Counted from the stretch's first letter, positions 19,036 to 32,187 are shown. The stretch: DNA of 64,000 nucleotides from [Mycobacterium] manitobense (GCF_025821665.1 NZ_JACKSJ010000145.1:41425-105424); one strand, 5' to 3'. The notes: generated by a model not told the origin, from the letters alone. Numbers and translations are program-made.

Positions 19036-22000
19036 ATGTTCTTGCGCGCCCCTTCTCGAGGCGTGTTCGAACACGGCGGCCTGCCCGCCCTCGGCCGGTT
19101 GATCGTGCGTCATCCGGTGCTGGTGATCGTCGCGTGGGTGGCGACCGCGGTGGTGTTCCTGCTCACCGTGACACCGCTGGCCGTCGTCGCGCAGAAGAAC
19201 CCGCCGCCCTTCCTGCCGGAACAGTCCCCGGTCCTCATCGCCGGCGAGAAGATGCAGGAGGCCTTCGGCGAGGCCGGGTCGGGCAACGTCGCCGTGGTGG
19301 TGCTGAGCAACGAGAGCGGCCTGACGCAGGCCGACGAGGCCGTTTACGCCGACCTCGTCGCGAAGCTCAAGGCGGACACCCCCTGGGTCGAGTCCACGCA
19401 GGACTTTCTGGAGACGCCCGAACTGCGCCAGGTGATGACCAGCGAGGACGGCAAGGCCTGGAATCTGCCGATCAGCCTGTCCGGCACGATGGGCACCCCG
19501 TCGGGTCAGGAGGCCTACCGCGAGGTCATCGCGCTCGTCAAGGAGACCACCGCCGGGACCACCCTGACCGCGAACGTCGTCGGGGCCGCCGCGACGCTCG
19601 ACGACATCAACGCGATCGGCGCGCGTGACCAGGTGGTCATCGAGATCTCGACGGTGGTCACCATCCTGATCATCCTGACGCTGGTGTATCGCAACCTGGT
19701 GGCGATGCTGATGCCGGTGCTCACCATCGGCGTCTCGCTGGTGGTGGCCCAGCAGGTGGTCGCCGCGCTCGGCGAGGTGGGGCTGGGGCTCGGCCCGCAG
19801 ACCCTGGTGCTGATGACCGGGATGATCATGGGCGCGGGCATCGACTACGCGGTGTTCCTGTTCAGCCGGTACCAGGAGCTGGTCAGGTCGGGCATGGAGT
19901 CCGACGACGCGCTGGTCGAGGCGCTCCGGTCGATCGGCGAGGTGATCGCCGGTTCGGCCGGGACGGTCGCGCTGACCTTCCTCGCACTCTCCTTCGCCAC
20001 GCTCGGTGTCTTCTGGACCGTGGGACCGGCGCTGGCCGTCACCATCGCGATCGGGTTCCTGGCGTCGATCACGCTGTTGCCCGCGCAGATCGTGCTCGCC
20101 GGCAGGCGGGGCTGGGTCAAGCCGCGGCGCGATGACCGCACCCGGCGGTTCTGGCGGCGGACCGGGGTGCAGATCGTCCGCAAGCCGGTCATCCACCTGA
20201 CTGCCAGCCTGGCGGTGCTGATGGTGTTCGCCGGGTGCACGGCCTTCGCCAAGTTCAACTTCGACGACCGGCAGAGCCTGCCCGCCGACGCCGAGAGCAA
20301 CCTCGGATACGAGGCGATGACCAAGCACTTCCCGATCAGCACGACGCTGCAGCAGTTCATCCTCATCCGGTCGCCCGACCAGGACCTGCGAACCCCGCAG
20401 GCGCTGGCCGACATGGAACAGATGGCCGCACGGATCGCCCAGCTCCCGGACATCGACATGGTGCGGGGCATCACCCGACCGTCGGGCGAGATGCTCGAAC
20501 AGGCACGGGCCACCTACCAGGCCGGGGAGGTCGGCGGGAAGCTCCGCGAGGCCTCCACCACGATCACCGACAACGACGGCAACCTCACCACCCTCACCGA
20601 CGGCGCCGATCAGCTGGCCGACGTCCTCGACCAGATGCGCAACGGCGTCGTCGGCGCGCTGGGCAGCATCCGCGGACTGGCCGGCGCGCTGGACGAGATG
20701 GGCAGCACCGAGGGCGGCGGCAGCACACTCGACGAGATCGACAAGGCGGCCACGCTCGTGGGCAGCATGCAGGGCCTCGGGGACTCGCTGCGCGACAGCG
20801 TCACCCGGATGAACGACCTCTACGCCTGGGCGACGCCCGTGGTGAACGGCCTGAACCGGAGCATTGCGTGCAACGTCGATCCCGCGTGCGTCGCCGCCCG
20901 CAACGACCTGCGGCGCATCGTCGACGCGCGCAACGACGCCGCGCTCGACAGCCTCGGCGCGCTCAGCGCGCAGCTGGAGTCCACCAGCGGGACCGACACC
21001 GTCGACGAGACGCTGAAGGGCCTCAGCGAGAACCTGACCCGTGCCACCCAGGCCGCCCGGGAACTCGGCCTCGGCGAACCGGGGGAGGCGGAGACGCGGC
21101 TGAACGACCTGCTGAACGGCGCGAACACTCTTGCCGACTCGAGCCGCAGACTCGCCGACGGCGTGCGGCTGCTGGTCGACCAGACCCGTCAGATGGGCGG
21201 GGGACTGGACCAGGCGTCGTCGTTCCTGCTGGCGATGCGCAGCGACGCGGCGGAACCGCCGATGTCGGGTTTCTACATCCCGCCGGAGGTACTCACCCAG
21301 GCCGAGTTCGAGAAGGCCGCCAAGCTCTTCGTCTCCGAGGACGGCCGGACGGCGCGCTATCTGGTGCAGACCGCGCTGAACCCGTTCGGAACCGAGGCGA
21401 TGGACCAGGTGGCGGAGATCCTCGCCGCGGCCGAGAGCGCACGCCCGAACACGACGCTGGCCGGGGCCGACATCGAGATGGTGGGGTTCTCTCCGGTCAA
21501 CCGCGACGTGCAGCACTACTACAACGGCGATTTCCGCTTCATCGTGGTCGTCACACTGGTCGTGGTCTTCCTCATCCTCGCGCTGCTGCTGCGGGCGATC
21601 GTGGCGCCGATCTACCTGGTGGCCACGGTGATCCTGTCCTACGCCTCCGCGCTCGGCATCGGCGTCGTGCTGTTCCAGTTCATCCTCGGCCAGGAATTGC
21701 ACTGGAGCATCCCGGGTCTGGCGTTCCTGGTGCTCGTCGCGGTGGGCGCCGACTACAACCTGTTGCTGATATCCCGGATCCGTGACGAGTCGTGGCGCGG
21801 GGTGCGCTCAGGGGTGATCCGCACCGTCGGCGCGACCGGCGGCGTCATCACCTCTGCCGGCCTGATCTTCGCCGCGTCGATGCTGGCTCTGACCGTCAGC
21901 AGCATCACCACGATCGTCCAGATGGGCTTCGTGATCGGCGTCGGACTGCTGCTCGACACGTTCGTGGTGCGCACCGTCACCGTTCCCGCGTTGTGTGTGC

Positions 22001-22212
22001 TGGTGGGCAACGCGAACTGGTGGCCGTCGGCGCGGCCCACCGAGAAGCCGCATGAGATATCACACAGACCGCGACCGAAGAAACGTCCGACAGCGACCCC
22101 GGCTCGACCGGATCCGGCCGGCGAGCACGACGACGACTGTGGCGACTGCGAATTCGCGGTCGCCGCCCAGGCGGCCGACCGGGTGGCCGAAGCCTGGACC
22201 GGCAGGCCCTAA
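19036..22212 (+). CDS. mmpL: MmpL family RND lipid transporter
   Basis: A 1058-aa MmpL transporter. One transmembrane segment lies near residues 25-50, followed by a periplasmic loop and a five- to six-helix block (about 200-410). A large second periplasmic domain (about 415-830) contains a long Gln/Leu/Asp-rich helical stretch. The second helix block (about 835-1000) is followed by a basic then acidic cytoplasmic tail. Proton-relay Asp-Tyr pairs sit in GAGIDYAVFLFSRYQE and VGADYNLLLISRIRDE. MmpL proteins export large envelope lipids made by neighbouring Pks/Pap systems. By context this protein probably carries the product of this locus. I cannot assign it to MmpL10 or MmpL12 with certainty. 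The stop overlaps the convergent drrC stop (CTAA). Confidence 0.94.
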   Translation: MFLRAPSRGVFEHGGLPALGRLIVRHPVLVIVAWVATAVVFLLTVTPLAVVAQKNPPPFLPEQSPVLIAGEKMQEAFGEAGSGNVAVVVLSNESGLTQADEAVYADLVAKLKADTPWVESTQDFLETPELRQVMTSEDGKAWNLPISLSGTMGTPSGQEAYREVIALVKETTAGTTLTANVVGAAATLDDINAIGARDQVVIEISTVVTILIILTLVYRNLVAMLMPVLTIGVSLVVAQQVVAALGEVGLGLGPQTLVLMTGMIMGAGIDYAVFLFSRYQELVRSGMESDDALVEALRSIGEVIAGSAGTVALTFLALSFATLGVFWTVGPALAVTIAIGFLASITLLPAQIVLAGRRGWVKPRRDDRTRRFWRRTGVQIVRKPVIHLTASLAVLMVFAGCTAFAKFNFDDRQSLPADAESNLGYEAMTKHFPISTTLQQFILIRSPDQDLRTPQALADMEQMAARIAQLPDIDMVRGITRPSGEMLEQARATYQAGEVGGKLREASTTITDNDGNLTTLTDGADQLADVLDQMRNGVVGALGSIRGLAGALDEMGSTEGGGSTLDEIDKAATLVGSMQGLGDSLRDSVTRMNDLYAWATPVVNGLNRSIACNVDPACVAARNDLRRIVDARNDAALDSLGALSAQLESTSGTDTVDETLKGLSENLTRATQAARELGLGEPGEAETRLNDLLNGANTLADSSRRLADGVRLLVDQTRQMGGGLDQASSFLLAMRSDAAEPPMSGFYIPPEVLTQAEFEKAAKLFVSEDGRTARYLVQTALNPFGTEAMDQVAEILAAAESARPNTTLAGADIEMVGFSPVNRDVQHYYNGDFRFIVVVTLVVVFLILALLLRAIVAPIYLVATVILSYASALGIGVVLFQFILGQELHWSIPGLAFLVLVAVGADYNLLLISRIRDESWRGVRSGVIRTVGATGGVITSAGLIFAASMLALTVSSITTIVQMGFVIGVGLLLDTFVVRTVTVPALCVLVGNANWWPSARPTEKPHEISHRPRPKKRPTATPARPDPAGEHDDDCGDCEFAVAAQAADRVAEAWTGRP

Positions 22213-23012
22213 GCCGGGCCGCCGGACTCCGCGGCCGCGCGGTAGCGCCGGACCGCCAGCGGACCGAACACCGCCAGGAGCACGACGAGCCAGGCAACGG
22301 CCGCGAGGAACGAGGCGCCGGCAGGCTCGCCCTCGGCCAGCGCGCGCATCGACTCCACGACGGGGGTCAGCGGCTGCACCCGCAGCGCGGGCTGCAACCA
22401 CTCGGGGAACAGCTCGATGGGCGCCACGCCGCCGGTGCAGAACGCCATGCCGATGGACGCCGCACCGAGCACGGTGAGCAGAGCGGTGCTGCGGGACCGC
22501 ACCGCGACGGCGATCACCAGGGTGGCGAAGACGGCGACCACGAGCACCGGGATGAGCAGGAACGGGACCACCGCCAGCCAGCTGCCCTGGAACCGCAGTC
22601 CGAGCAGGAGCCCGACCAGCAGGATGACGCTGCCCGCACCGAGGGTCCGGACGGCCTCGGCGAGCACGCTGCCCGCCACGAAGCTGCGCCGGTCGACCGG
22701 CAGCACCCAGAAGCGGCTCAGCAGGCCGCTGTCCCGTTCGTACGGCAGCTGCAGACCCGCCCCGACCGCGCCCATCATCGCGCCGGCCACGGTGCACATC
22801 GGTACCAGGGCGGTCAGGTTGTCGCCACCGGTCAGGCGCACCATCGACGTGCTGACCACCAGGTAGTAGATGAGCAACAACACGGTGGGCAGCAGCAGCG
22901 ACTGCAGCGGGACCATCGGGTGGCGCCGCCAGTGCGTCAGCATGCGCCCGGCGACGATCACCGTCGCCATCGGGAACGAGATGCGGTGGCCGGTGGCCGT
23001 CGGACTGCTCAC
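22209..23012 (-). CDS. drrC: ABC-2 type permease, DrrC-like
   Basis: A 267-aa inner-membrane permease with about six transmembrane helices and the ABC-2 signature region (GVAPIELFPEWLQPALRVQPLTP). Chosen start is GTG 23012, whose GTGA overlaps the stop of the upstream permease gene; the longer upstream frame is low-complexity and runs through drrB. It would pair with DrrB and DrrA to form an exporter. In M. tuberculosis DrrABC is needed for dimycocerosate localisation (general knowledge). Here the trio is part of a Mas-like locus instead. Confidence 0.9.
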   Translation of the reverse strand: MSSPTATGHRISFPMATVIVAGRMLTHWRRHPMVPLQSLLLPTVLLLIYYLVVSTSMVRLTGGDNLTALVPMCTVAGAMMGAVGAGLQLPYERDSGLLSRFWVLPVDRRSFVAGSVLAEAVRTLGAGSVILLVGLLLGLRFQGSWLAVVPFLLIPVLVVAVFATLVIAVAVRSRSTALLTVLGAASIGMAFCTGGVAPIELFPEWLQPALRVQPLTPVVESMRALAEGEPAGASFLAAVAWLVVLLAVFGPLAVRRYRAAAESGGPA

Positions 23013-23749
23013 CGCGGCCTCCGCTGCATGCGCACCGCGATCGCGCCGAGTGTCACCAGCAGGCCGAGGCACCACGCCGCGGTGAGCGCCAGACCGCCCG
23101 TGCCGACGTCGCCGCCGGCCAGGCCGCGCATGGTGTCGGTGATCTGGGACACGGGCTGGTGCACAACGAACGGCCGCACCCAGCCGGGGAACGACTCGGC
23201 GGGCGCCAGACCCGTGGACACCAGCACCAGCACCAGCTGCGGGACCAGCAGCAGCTGACCGGCTCCCGGGCGGCGCATCCATGTCCCGGCCGCATCGGCG
23301 CCCAGCGACAGCGCCAGCGTCAGCACCAGGGGGCACAGCAGGAACGCGACCGCCGGGCCGGGACCGCCGGTGAACCGGAAGCCCAGCGCGAACGCGGTCG
23401 CCATCGCCGCGGCGAGCGCCAGCACACCGCGGATCATGCAGTAGTTCATCCTGGCGATCATCGGGGCCAGCACGGTGATCGGCTGGGTGCGGAGCCGCGT
23501 CGAGAACCCCGATGCCTGTTCCCAGGCCGCCCGGTCGGCGGTCGTGACGGCGCCGAGGAGCATGGCCTGCAGGATGACGGCGGGCAGCACGTAGGTGGCG
23601 TAACTCATGTCGCCGGTGTCGATCACGTGCTGCAGCGCCACGTTGAGTCCCAACAGCGTCACCACCGGCGCGAGAACACCCAGCGCCAGGTCGAAGTCGC
23701 GAACCGCGACCTGGACGGTCCGCTCGGTCAGCGCGGCGATCGCCGTCAT
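23009..23749 (-). CDS. drrB: ABC-2 type permease, DrrB-like
   Basis: A 246-aa permease with about six hydrophobic segments and the ABC-2 family landmark GLAPAESFPGWVRPFVVHQPVSQ. It is a distant paralogue of the next gene product; the two share the late FPxW motif and would form a heterodimeric pore. The start is ATG 23749 and overlaps the drrA stop by 4 nt (ATGA). The gene order drrA-drrB-drrC is the same as in the M. tuberculosis dimycocerosate locus. Confidence 0.92.
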   Translation of the reverse strand: MTAIAALTERTVQVAVRDFDLALGVLAPVVTLLGLNVALQHVIDTGDMSYATYVLPAVILQAMLLGAVTTADRAAWEQASGFSTRLRTQPITVLAPMIARMNYCMIRGVLALAAAMATAFALGFRFTGGPGPAVAFLLCPLVLTLALSLGADAAGTWMRRPGAGQLLLVPQLVLVLVSTGLAPAESFPGWVRPFVVHQPVSQITDTMRGLAGGDVGTGGLALTAAWCLGLLVTLGAIAVRMQRRPR

Positions 23750-24675
23750 CGGCTCAGCGCCGCCCGGGTCATGTGCAGGAAGACCTCATCGAGCGTCGGC
23801 TTGCGCAGGGAGATGTCGATCAGCTCCACGCGCAGCTCGTCGGTGCGGCGGCACACCTCGCTCAACGTCGCGACGCCGCCGAGCGCGCGGACCGAGACGG
23901 TGTTGGCGTCCTCGTCGGTGTCGATCTCGTCGATGTCGCCCAGCACGGCGCACACGCGTGCCATGTCGGCGGCGTGCACGAGGGTGACCTGGCAGTAGCT
24001 GCCACCGGCCCGCTGCTTCAACTCCTCGGCGGTGCCGCGGGCGACCACCCGCCCCGAGTCGAGGATCACGATGGCGTCACTGAGCACATCGGCCTCTTCG
24101 AGGTACTGCGTGGTCAGCAGCACCGTGACGTCCTGCGCGGCCAGCGACGACACCAGCGTCCACACCTGCCTGCGGCTGCGCGGGTCGAGCCCGGTGGTGG
24201 GTTCGTCGAGGAAGAGCACCTTCGGCGGCACCACCAGCGCCGCGGCGATGTCGATGCGGCGGCGCATCCCGCCCGAATAGGTCTGCACGGGACGGTCGGC
24301 CGCCGACTCGAGGTCGAACTGGTCGATGAGTTCGTCGGCCCGCAGCAGCGCGGCCCTGCGCCGCAGCCCCTGCAGCCGGCCGAACAGGGTGAGGTTCTCC
24401 CGCCCGGTCAGCAGCAGATCGAGGCAGGCGTCCTGGCCGGTCACCCCGATGCTCTCGCGCACCTGCGCGGCCTGTTCGACGACGTCGTAGCCGGCCACCC
24501 GTGCGTGCCCCGATGTCGGCGAGACCAACGTCGACAGGATCTGGACGGTCGTCGTCTTGCCGGCACCGTTGTGGCCGAGCAGCGCCAGCACCGAACCGGT
24601 CGGCACCGAGAAGCTGACGTCCTCCAGCGCGGTCAAGCCGGGATAGGTCTTGGTCAGGCCGCTGCACTCGATCAT
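23746..24675 (-). CDS. drrA: ABC transporter ATP-binding protein, DrrA-like
   Basis: A 309-aa ATPase of the daunorubicin-resistance (DrrA) group. Walker A is GHNGAGKTTT, the signature is YSGGMRRRIDIAAALV, Walker B is VLFLDEPTTGLD, and the switch segment is TTQYLEEAD. A C-terminal domain of about 90 residues, with a VSVRALGGVATL segment, is typical of DrrA. Start ATG 24675 (MIECSGLTKTYPG) gives a normal ABC N-terminus and lies 7 nt after fadD; an upstream ATG at 24729 would overlap fadD and is less likely. It energises the two permeases that follow. Confidence 0.94.
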   Translation of the reverse strand: MIECSGLTKTYPGLTALEDVSFSVPTGSVLALLGHNGAGKTTTVQILSTLVSPTSGHARVAGYDVVEQAAQVRESIGVTGQDACLDLLLTGRENLTLFGRLQGLRRRAALLRADELIDQFDLESAADRPVQTYSGGMRRRIDIAAALVVPPKVLFLDEPTTGLDPRSRRQVWTLVSSLAAQDVTVLLTTQYLEEADVLSDAIVILDSGRVVARGTAEELKQRAGGSYCQVTLVHAADMARVCAVLGDIDEIDTDEDANTVSVRALGGVATLSEVCRRTDELRVELIDISLRKPTLDEVFLHMTRAALSR

Positions 24676-24682
24676 CGGGTGC

Positions 24683-26413
24683 TCAGCCTCCGATGCGGGC
24701 CAGGCCGTTGCCGAGGTACTGCTCGGCACACTTCTGCCTGCGGATCTTCCCGCTCGTCGTGGTCGGCAGCGAGCCCCGCGACACCGGCACCAGGTCGGCG
24801 ACGGTGAGGCCGTGGGTGTTCGCGACGGCGGCGGTCACCTCGTTCACCACCGAATCGAGCCGCTGTTGCGCCTCGGCGGCGCCGCCCGGGTCCTTCACCT
24901 CCGCCACGATCACCAGCTGCTCGGTCCCGTTCTGCTCCACCGCAATCGCCGCGACCCGGCCACCCGAGACGGCGCTCACGGTGGCTTCGATGTCATCGGG
25001 GTAGTGGTTGCGCCCGCGCACGATCAGCAGGTCCTTGAGGCGGCCGACGATGAACAGTTCGCCTTCGGAGATGAAGCCGAGGTCCCCGGTGCGCAGCCAC
25101 CCCTCGGCCGGCGTGCCCGCGCTCGGCTGCTCGATCCGGCCGCCGAAGGTGTGTGCGGTCGCGTCGGGCTTGTTCCAGTAGCCCAGGCAGACGTTCTCGC
25201 CGCGCGTCCAGATCTCGCCGACGGCGCCCGCTTCGCACTCGCGTGCGGACTCCGGGTCGACGATGCGCACCGCCGGCGAGTCGGGGGTGCCGTAACTGAT
25301 CAGGCGGGTGCCGGCCGGGCTGCGTTCGGCGATGCCGTCGGACAGCTTGTCGGCGTCGAACGCGACGACGGTCGGCGGAGCGCCCGGGGCGTCGGTCGCC
25401 ACGTACAGCGTCGCCTCGGCCAGGCCGTAGGACGGCCGGATCACGTTGTCCGGCAACCCGTGCTGGGCGAACCGCCGGGTGAACCGGTCGACCGTGGCGG
25501 GGTGGACCCGTTCGGCCCCACTCATGATGGCCAGCACGTCGGTCAGGTCGGCGCCGGCGAGGTCGGCGTCGGTGGTGCGGGCGGCGGCCAGGTCGAAGGC
25601 GAAGTTCGGAGCGGCGCTGAGCGCGCGCTGGTGGCTGCCGAGCTGCTGCATCCAGCGGGCGGGCCGGGTGAGGAACGCGACGGGGCTGGTGAACACGGTC
25701 TCCCAGCCGCCGAGGATGGGTGTGCAGATGCCGAGCAGCAGGCCCATGTCGTGATAGAAGGGCAGCCACGACACGACGGTGGTGCCCGCCGGTGCGACCC
25801 CGCCGTGGTGGGCGAAGAAGTACGTGGTCATCTGCTCGAAGTTGGTGGACAGATTGCCGTGCGACACGATCACACCTGCGGGGGTGCGGGTCGAGCCCGA
25901 GGTGTACTGCAGGTACGCCACCTCCGGACGAGCCTCGCGGCGACGATCCGGGCGCCGCCTGGCGTCCAGGTCGATGGTGTCCAGCTCGATGATCGTCGGC
26001 TCCGGGCCGTCGATGTCCTTCACGCACTGCCGGACCCCGTCGACGGCAGTCGAGGTCGTCAGGATGATCCGGGGTCGCGCGTCGGCGAGGACGGCCTTCA
26101 CGCGTTCGTCGCCTGCGGCCGACGGCATCGGCGGCGACAGCGGGACCGCGATCAGGTTCGCCTCGAGCGCGGCGAGGAAGCCGGTCACGTACTCCATGCC
26201 CTGCGGGGCGGTGATCACCACACGGTCGCCGACCTCCGCGCAGGCCCGGAGCTGGTCGGCGAGGTTGACCGTCCGGCGATGGAGTCCCGCCCATGTCACG
26301 CTGTCCGGAACGCCTTCAGGGTCCTTGTCGAAGTCCAGATAGGTGAAGGCGACGTCGTGGGGTTGCAGGCTCGCGCGCTCCCTCAGGACAGCAGGGATGG
26401 ACGACTCGATCAC
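24683..26413 (-). CDS. fadD: Fatty-acyl-AMP ligase (FAAL-type FadD)
   Basis: A 576-aa adenylate-forming enzyme of the FadD long-chain family. Visible motifs are YTSGSTRTPAGV (P-loop), SYGLAEATLYVA, WLRTGDLG, GRLKDLLIVRGRNHYPDDIE, and the C-terminal catalytic-lysine segment TTTSGKIRRQ. The sequence is most like the FAALs that hand acyl-adenylates to polyketide synthases. This fits the Mas-like synthase in the same locus, which needs a fatty acyl starter. The start is GTG 26413, with GGAGGGGG 6-7 nt upstream. It heads an fadD-drrA-drrB-drrC operon. Confidence 0.94.
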   Translation of the reverse strand: MIESSIPAVLRERASLQPHDVAFTYLDFDKDPEGVPDSVTWAGLHRRTVNLADQLRACAEVGDRVVITAPQGMEYVTGFLAALEANLIAVPLSPPMPSAAGDERVKAVLADARPRIILTTSTAVDGVRQCVKDIDGPEPTIIELDTIDLDARRRPDRRREARPEVAYLQYTSGSTRTPAGVIVSHGNLSTNFEQMTTYFFAHHGGVAPAGTTVVSWLPFYHDMGLLLGICTPILGGWETVFTSPVAFLTRPARWMQQLGSHQRALSAAPNFAFDLAAARTTDADLAGADLTDVLAIMSGAERVHPATVDRFTRRFAQHGLPDNVIRPSYGLAEATLYVATDAPGAPPTVVAFDADKLSDGIAERSPAGTRLISYGTPDSPAVRIVDPESARECEAGAVGEIWTRGENVCLGYWNKPDATAHTFGGRIEQPSAGTPAEGWLRTGDLGFISEGELFIVGRLKDLLIVRGRNHYPDDIEATVSAVSGGRVAAIAVEQNGTEQLVIVAEVKDPGGAAEAQQRLDSVVNEVTAAVANTHGLTVADLVPVSRGSLPTTTSGKIRRQKCAEQYLGNGLARIGG

Positions 26414-26545
26414 ATGTTCCCCCTCCGTGAACGCGCTCGAAATATTCGCGTTTGCAAAGTTTAGGCTAGGTTCTGCGCCCGCCGACCGCGTCCCTCGGGC
26501 GGTGTGACGCGGGCAAACGGTTGGCGTCCCCGGCGCGCCTGCGAC

Positions 26546-26551
26546 TACCCT
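26546..26551 (+). promoter_or_regulatory. Candidate -10 element of the ABC-F gene
   Basis: TACCCT fits the TANNNT pattern and lies 13 nt before the ATG of a leader ORF. TTGGCG, 19 bp upstream, could be a weak -35. The divergent fadD promoter must also lie within this 200-bp region. Confidence 0.35.
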
Positions 26552-26564
26552 TGACGGGCTCACG

Positions 26565-26606
26565 ATGATTCGTGTGCACCCCGCCATGTCAGCGAACCCC
26601 GCTTAG
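26565..26606 (+). other. Possible 13-codon upstream leader ORF of the ABC-F gene
   Basis: ATG 26565 opens a frame coding for MIRVHPAMSANPA. It stops at TAG 26604-26606, which is part of the TAGGAGC Shine-Dalgarno of the ABC-F gene, whose GTG begins 8 nt later. Translation of the leader would control access to the main ribosome site. Leader-peptide control is known for several antibiotic-resistance ABC-F genes, but here it is inferred only from layout. Confidence 0.45.
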
Positions 26607-26614
26607 GAGCAGCC

Positions 26615-28243
<1,629 letters not shown>

Positions 28244-28347
28244 CCAGAAAGCGAACCCTTTGTGGAATTTGCCCCGCCGCTTGGTTGACAGTTCCTAACC
28301 TGGGTACTCGTCGGGACAGTCGGGGCAGATACGGCGGGGAGATGTCG

Positions 28348-28542
28348 ATGAAAGATGCCAACAAGTCCCGGGAGCAGTTGCTGACGGAACTTCGGAGGGC
28401 TTACGAGAGCGGAGCGAGCATTCGCTCTCTGGTGGCCACCACGGGCCGGTCCTACGGGTCGGTGCACAGCATGCTGCGCGAGGCGGGGGTCACCATGCGC
28501 AGCAGGGGCGGGCCGAATCACCGGACCCGCCGGGCTAGTTGA
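28348..28542 (+). CDS. Small helix-turn-helix protein (Rv1473A-like)
   Basis: A 64-aa protein with a helix-turn-helix in its centre (YESGASIRSLVATTGRSYGS) and a basic C-terminus. It is thought to bind DNA and corresponds by position and size to Rv1473A, annotated as a possible transcriptional regulator. Start choice: ATG 28348 lies 6 nt after GGGGAG, while ATG 28342 abuts it; 28348 is preferred. Its 3' end overlaps the convergent acnR gene by 8 bp. Targets are unknown. Confidence 0.82.
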   Translation: MKDANKSREQLLTELRRAYESGASIRSLVATTGRSYGSVHSMLREAGVTMRSRGGPNHRTRRAS

Positions 28543-29101
28543 CCTGGCGGACGGACGCCTCGACGAGGTCGAGGACCGCACTGAGTTTCTCCGGATCGTC
28601 ACCGGAGGCGAGACGCGCGACGATGCCGTCGAGCACCAGATCCAGGTACATGTGCAGCACCTCGCTGGGAACGTCGTCGCGCAACCGCCCGGCCTGCTTC
28701 TGACGGCGCAGCCGGGCGGTGATCGCGGTCGTCAACTCGGCGGACCGCTCCGACCAGCCGCGGTGGAACGCCGGATCGTTGCGGAGTTTGCGGGCGATCT
28801 CCAGCCGGGTGGCCAGCCAGTCGAATTGTTCGGGCGCCGCCAGTAAGTCGCGCATCACCTGGATGAGGCCTTCGCGCGAGGCCACCTCGGCCATCCGCTC
28901 GGCATCCTCACGGGCCAGTTCGAAGAACAGCGTGTCCTTGTCCCGGAAGTGATGGAAGATCGCGCCGCGCGACAGCCCGATGGTTTGTTCGAGCCGCCGC
29001 ACGGTCGCGTTCTCGTATCCGTTCTCGGCGAAGCACCGTCGAGCGCCGTCGAGGATCTGGCGGCGGCGTGCCGCCAGATGGTCGTCGGTTACCCGCGGCA
29101 A
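28535..29101 (-). CDS. acnR: TetR-family repressor of aconitase, AcnR
   Basis: A 188-aa TetR regulator. The N-terminal HTH is in ARRCFAENGYENATVRRLEQ and GLSRGAIFHHF, followed by KDTLFFELA. The start is TTG 29101: an in-frame stop sits one codon upstream (29105-29107) and GAGGAG lies 7 nt before the TTG, so no other start is plausible. It follows acn after 35 nt in the same direction, as in Corynebacterium and M. tuberculosis (Rv1474c). In C. glutamicum AcnR represses acn; a matching operator is present upstream of acn here. Confidence 0.93.
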   Translation of the reverse strand: MPRVTDDHLAARRRQILDGARRCFAENGYENATVRRLEQTIGLSRGAIFHHFRDKDTLFFELAREDAERMAEVASREGLIQVMRDLLAAPEQFDWLATRLEIARKLRNDPAFHRGWSERSAELTTAITARLRRQKQAGRLRDDVPSEVLHMYLDLVLDGIVARLASGDDPEKLSAVLDLVEASVRQVN

Positions 29102-29136
29102 GGGTCAACTCCTCGTGCAGCGCTCGCCGGCACGTG

Positions 29137-31965
<2,829 letters not shown>

Positions 31966-32002
31966 TCAACGTGCCGCGACGGGCTGTGTCGGCGGCGTTT
32001 CG

Positions 32003-32008
32003 ATTCTA
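32003..32008 (-). promoter_or_regulatory. Candidate -10 element of acn
   Basis: On the minus strand this reads TAGAAT, a good match to a mycobacterial -10. It lies about 50 nt upstream of the acn start and directly downstream of the AcnR-like operator. Confidence 0.55.
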
Positions 32009-32009
32009 A

Positions 32010-32025
32010 CAGTACGCTTGTCCTG
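32010..32025 (-). promoter_or_regulatory. AcnR operator upstream of acn
   Basis: The minus strand reads CAGGACAAGCGTACTG. This fits every fixed base of the C. glutamicum AcnR box CAGNACnnncGTACTG as I recall it. It sits one base upstream of the -10 TAGAAT, in the spacer, where a bound repressor would block RNA polymerase. The AcnR gene is just downstream of acn. Confidence 0.7.
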
Positions 32026-32175
32026 CAAAGAACCCAAGGGGGTGTCACCCAGTCTTGTCGCCCCCGGTGGCGCGTGCCACCGGACGGATACCCACGCACG
32101 GGGGAGGAGATTCCCGCTCCTGCCCGCCGGATCCTTTCCCGGGTCGCTCCGCTCCTGCCCGCCGGAGCGATTGGG

Positions 32176-32181
32176 TACCTT
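32176..32181 (+). promoter_or_regulatory. Candidate -10 element of the Rv1476-like gene
   Basis: TACCTT ends 6 nt before the GTG start at 32188, consistent with a leaderless transcript. The rest of 31951-32187 contains the acn regulatory region and C-rich sequence, including a repeated GCTCCTGCCCGCCGGA, at 32125-32140 and again near 32150-32165. Confidence 0.4.
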
Positions 32182-32187
32182 CCTCCT

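Noticed and set aside
7149..26413. Trehalose polyphleate locus
   Set aside because: That locus has a different synthase set and a PE-type gene, neither of which is seen here.
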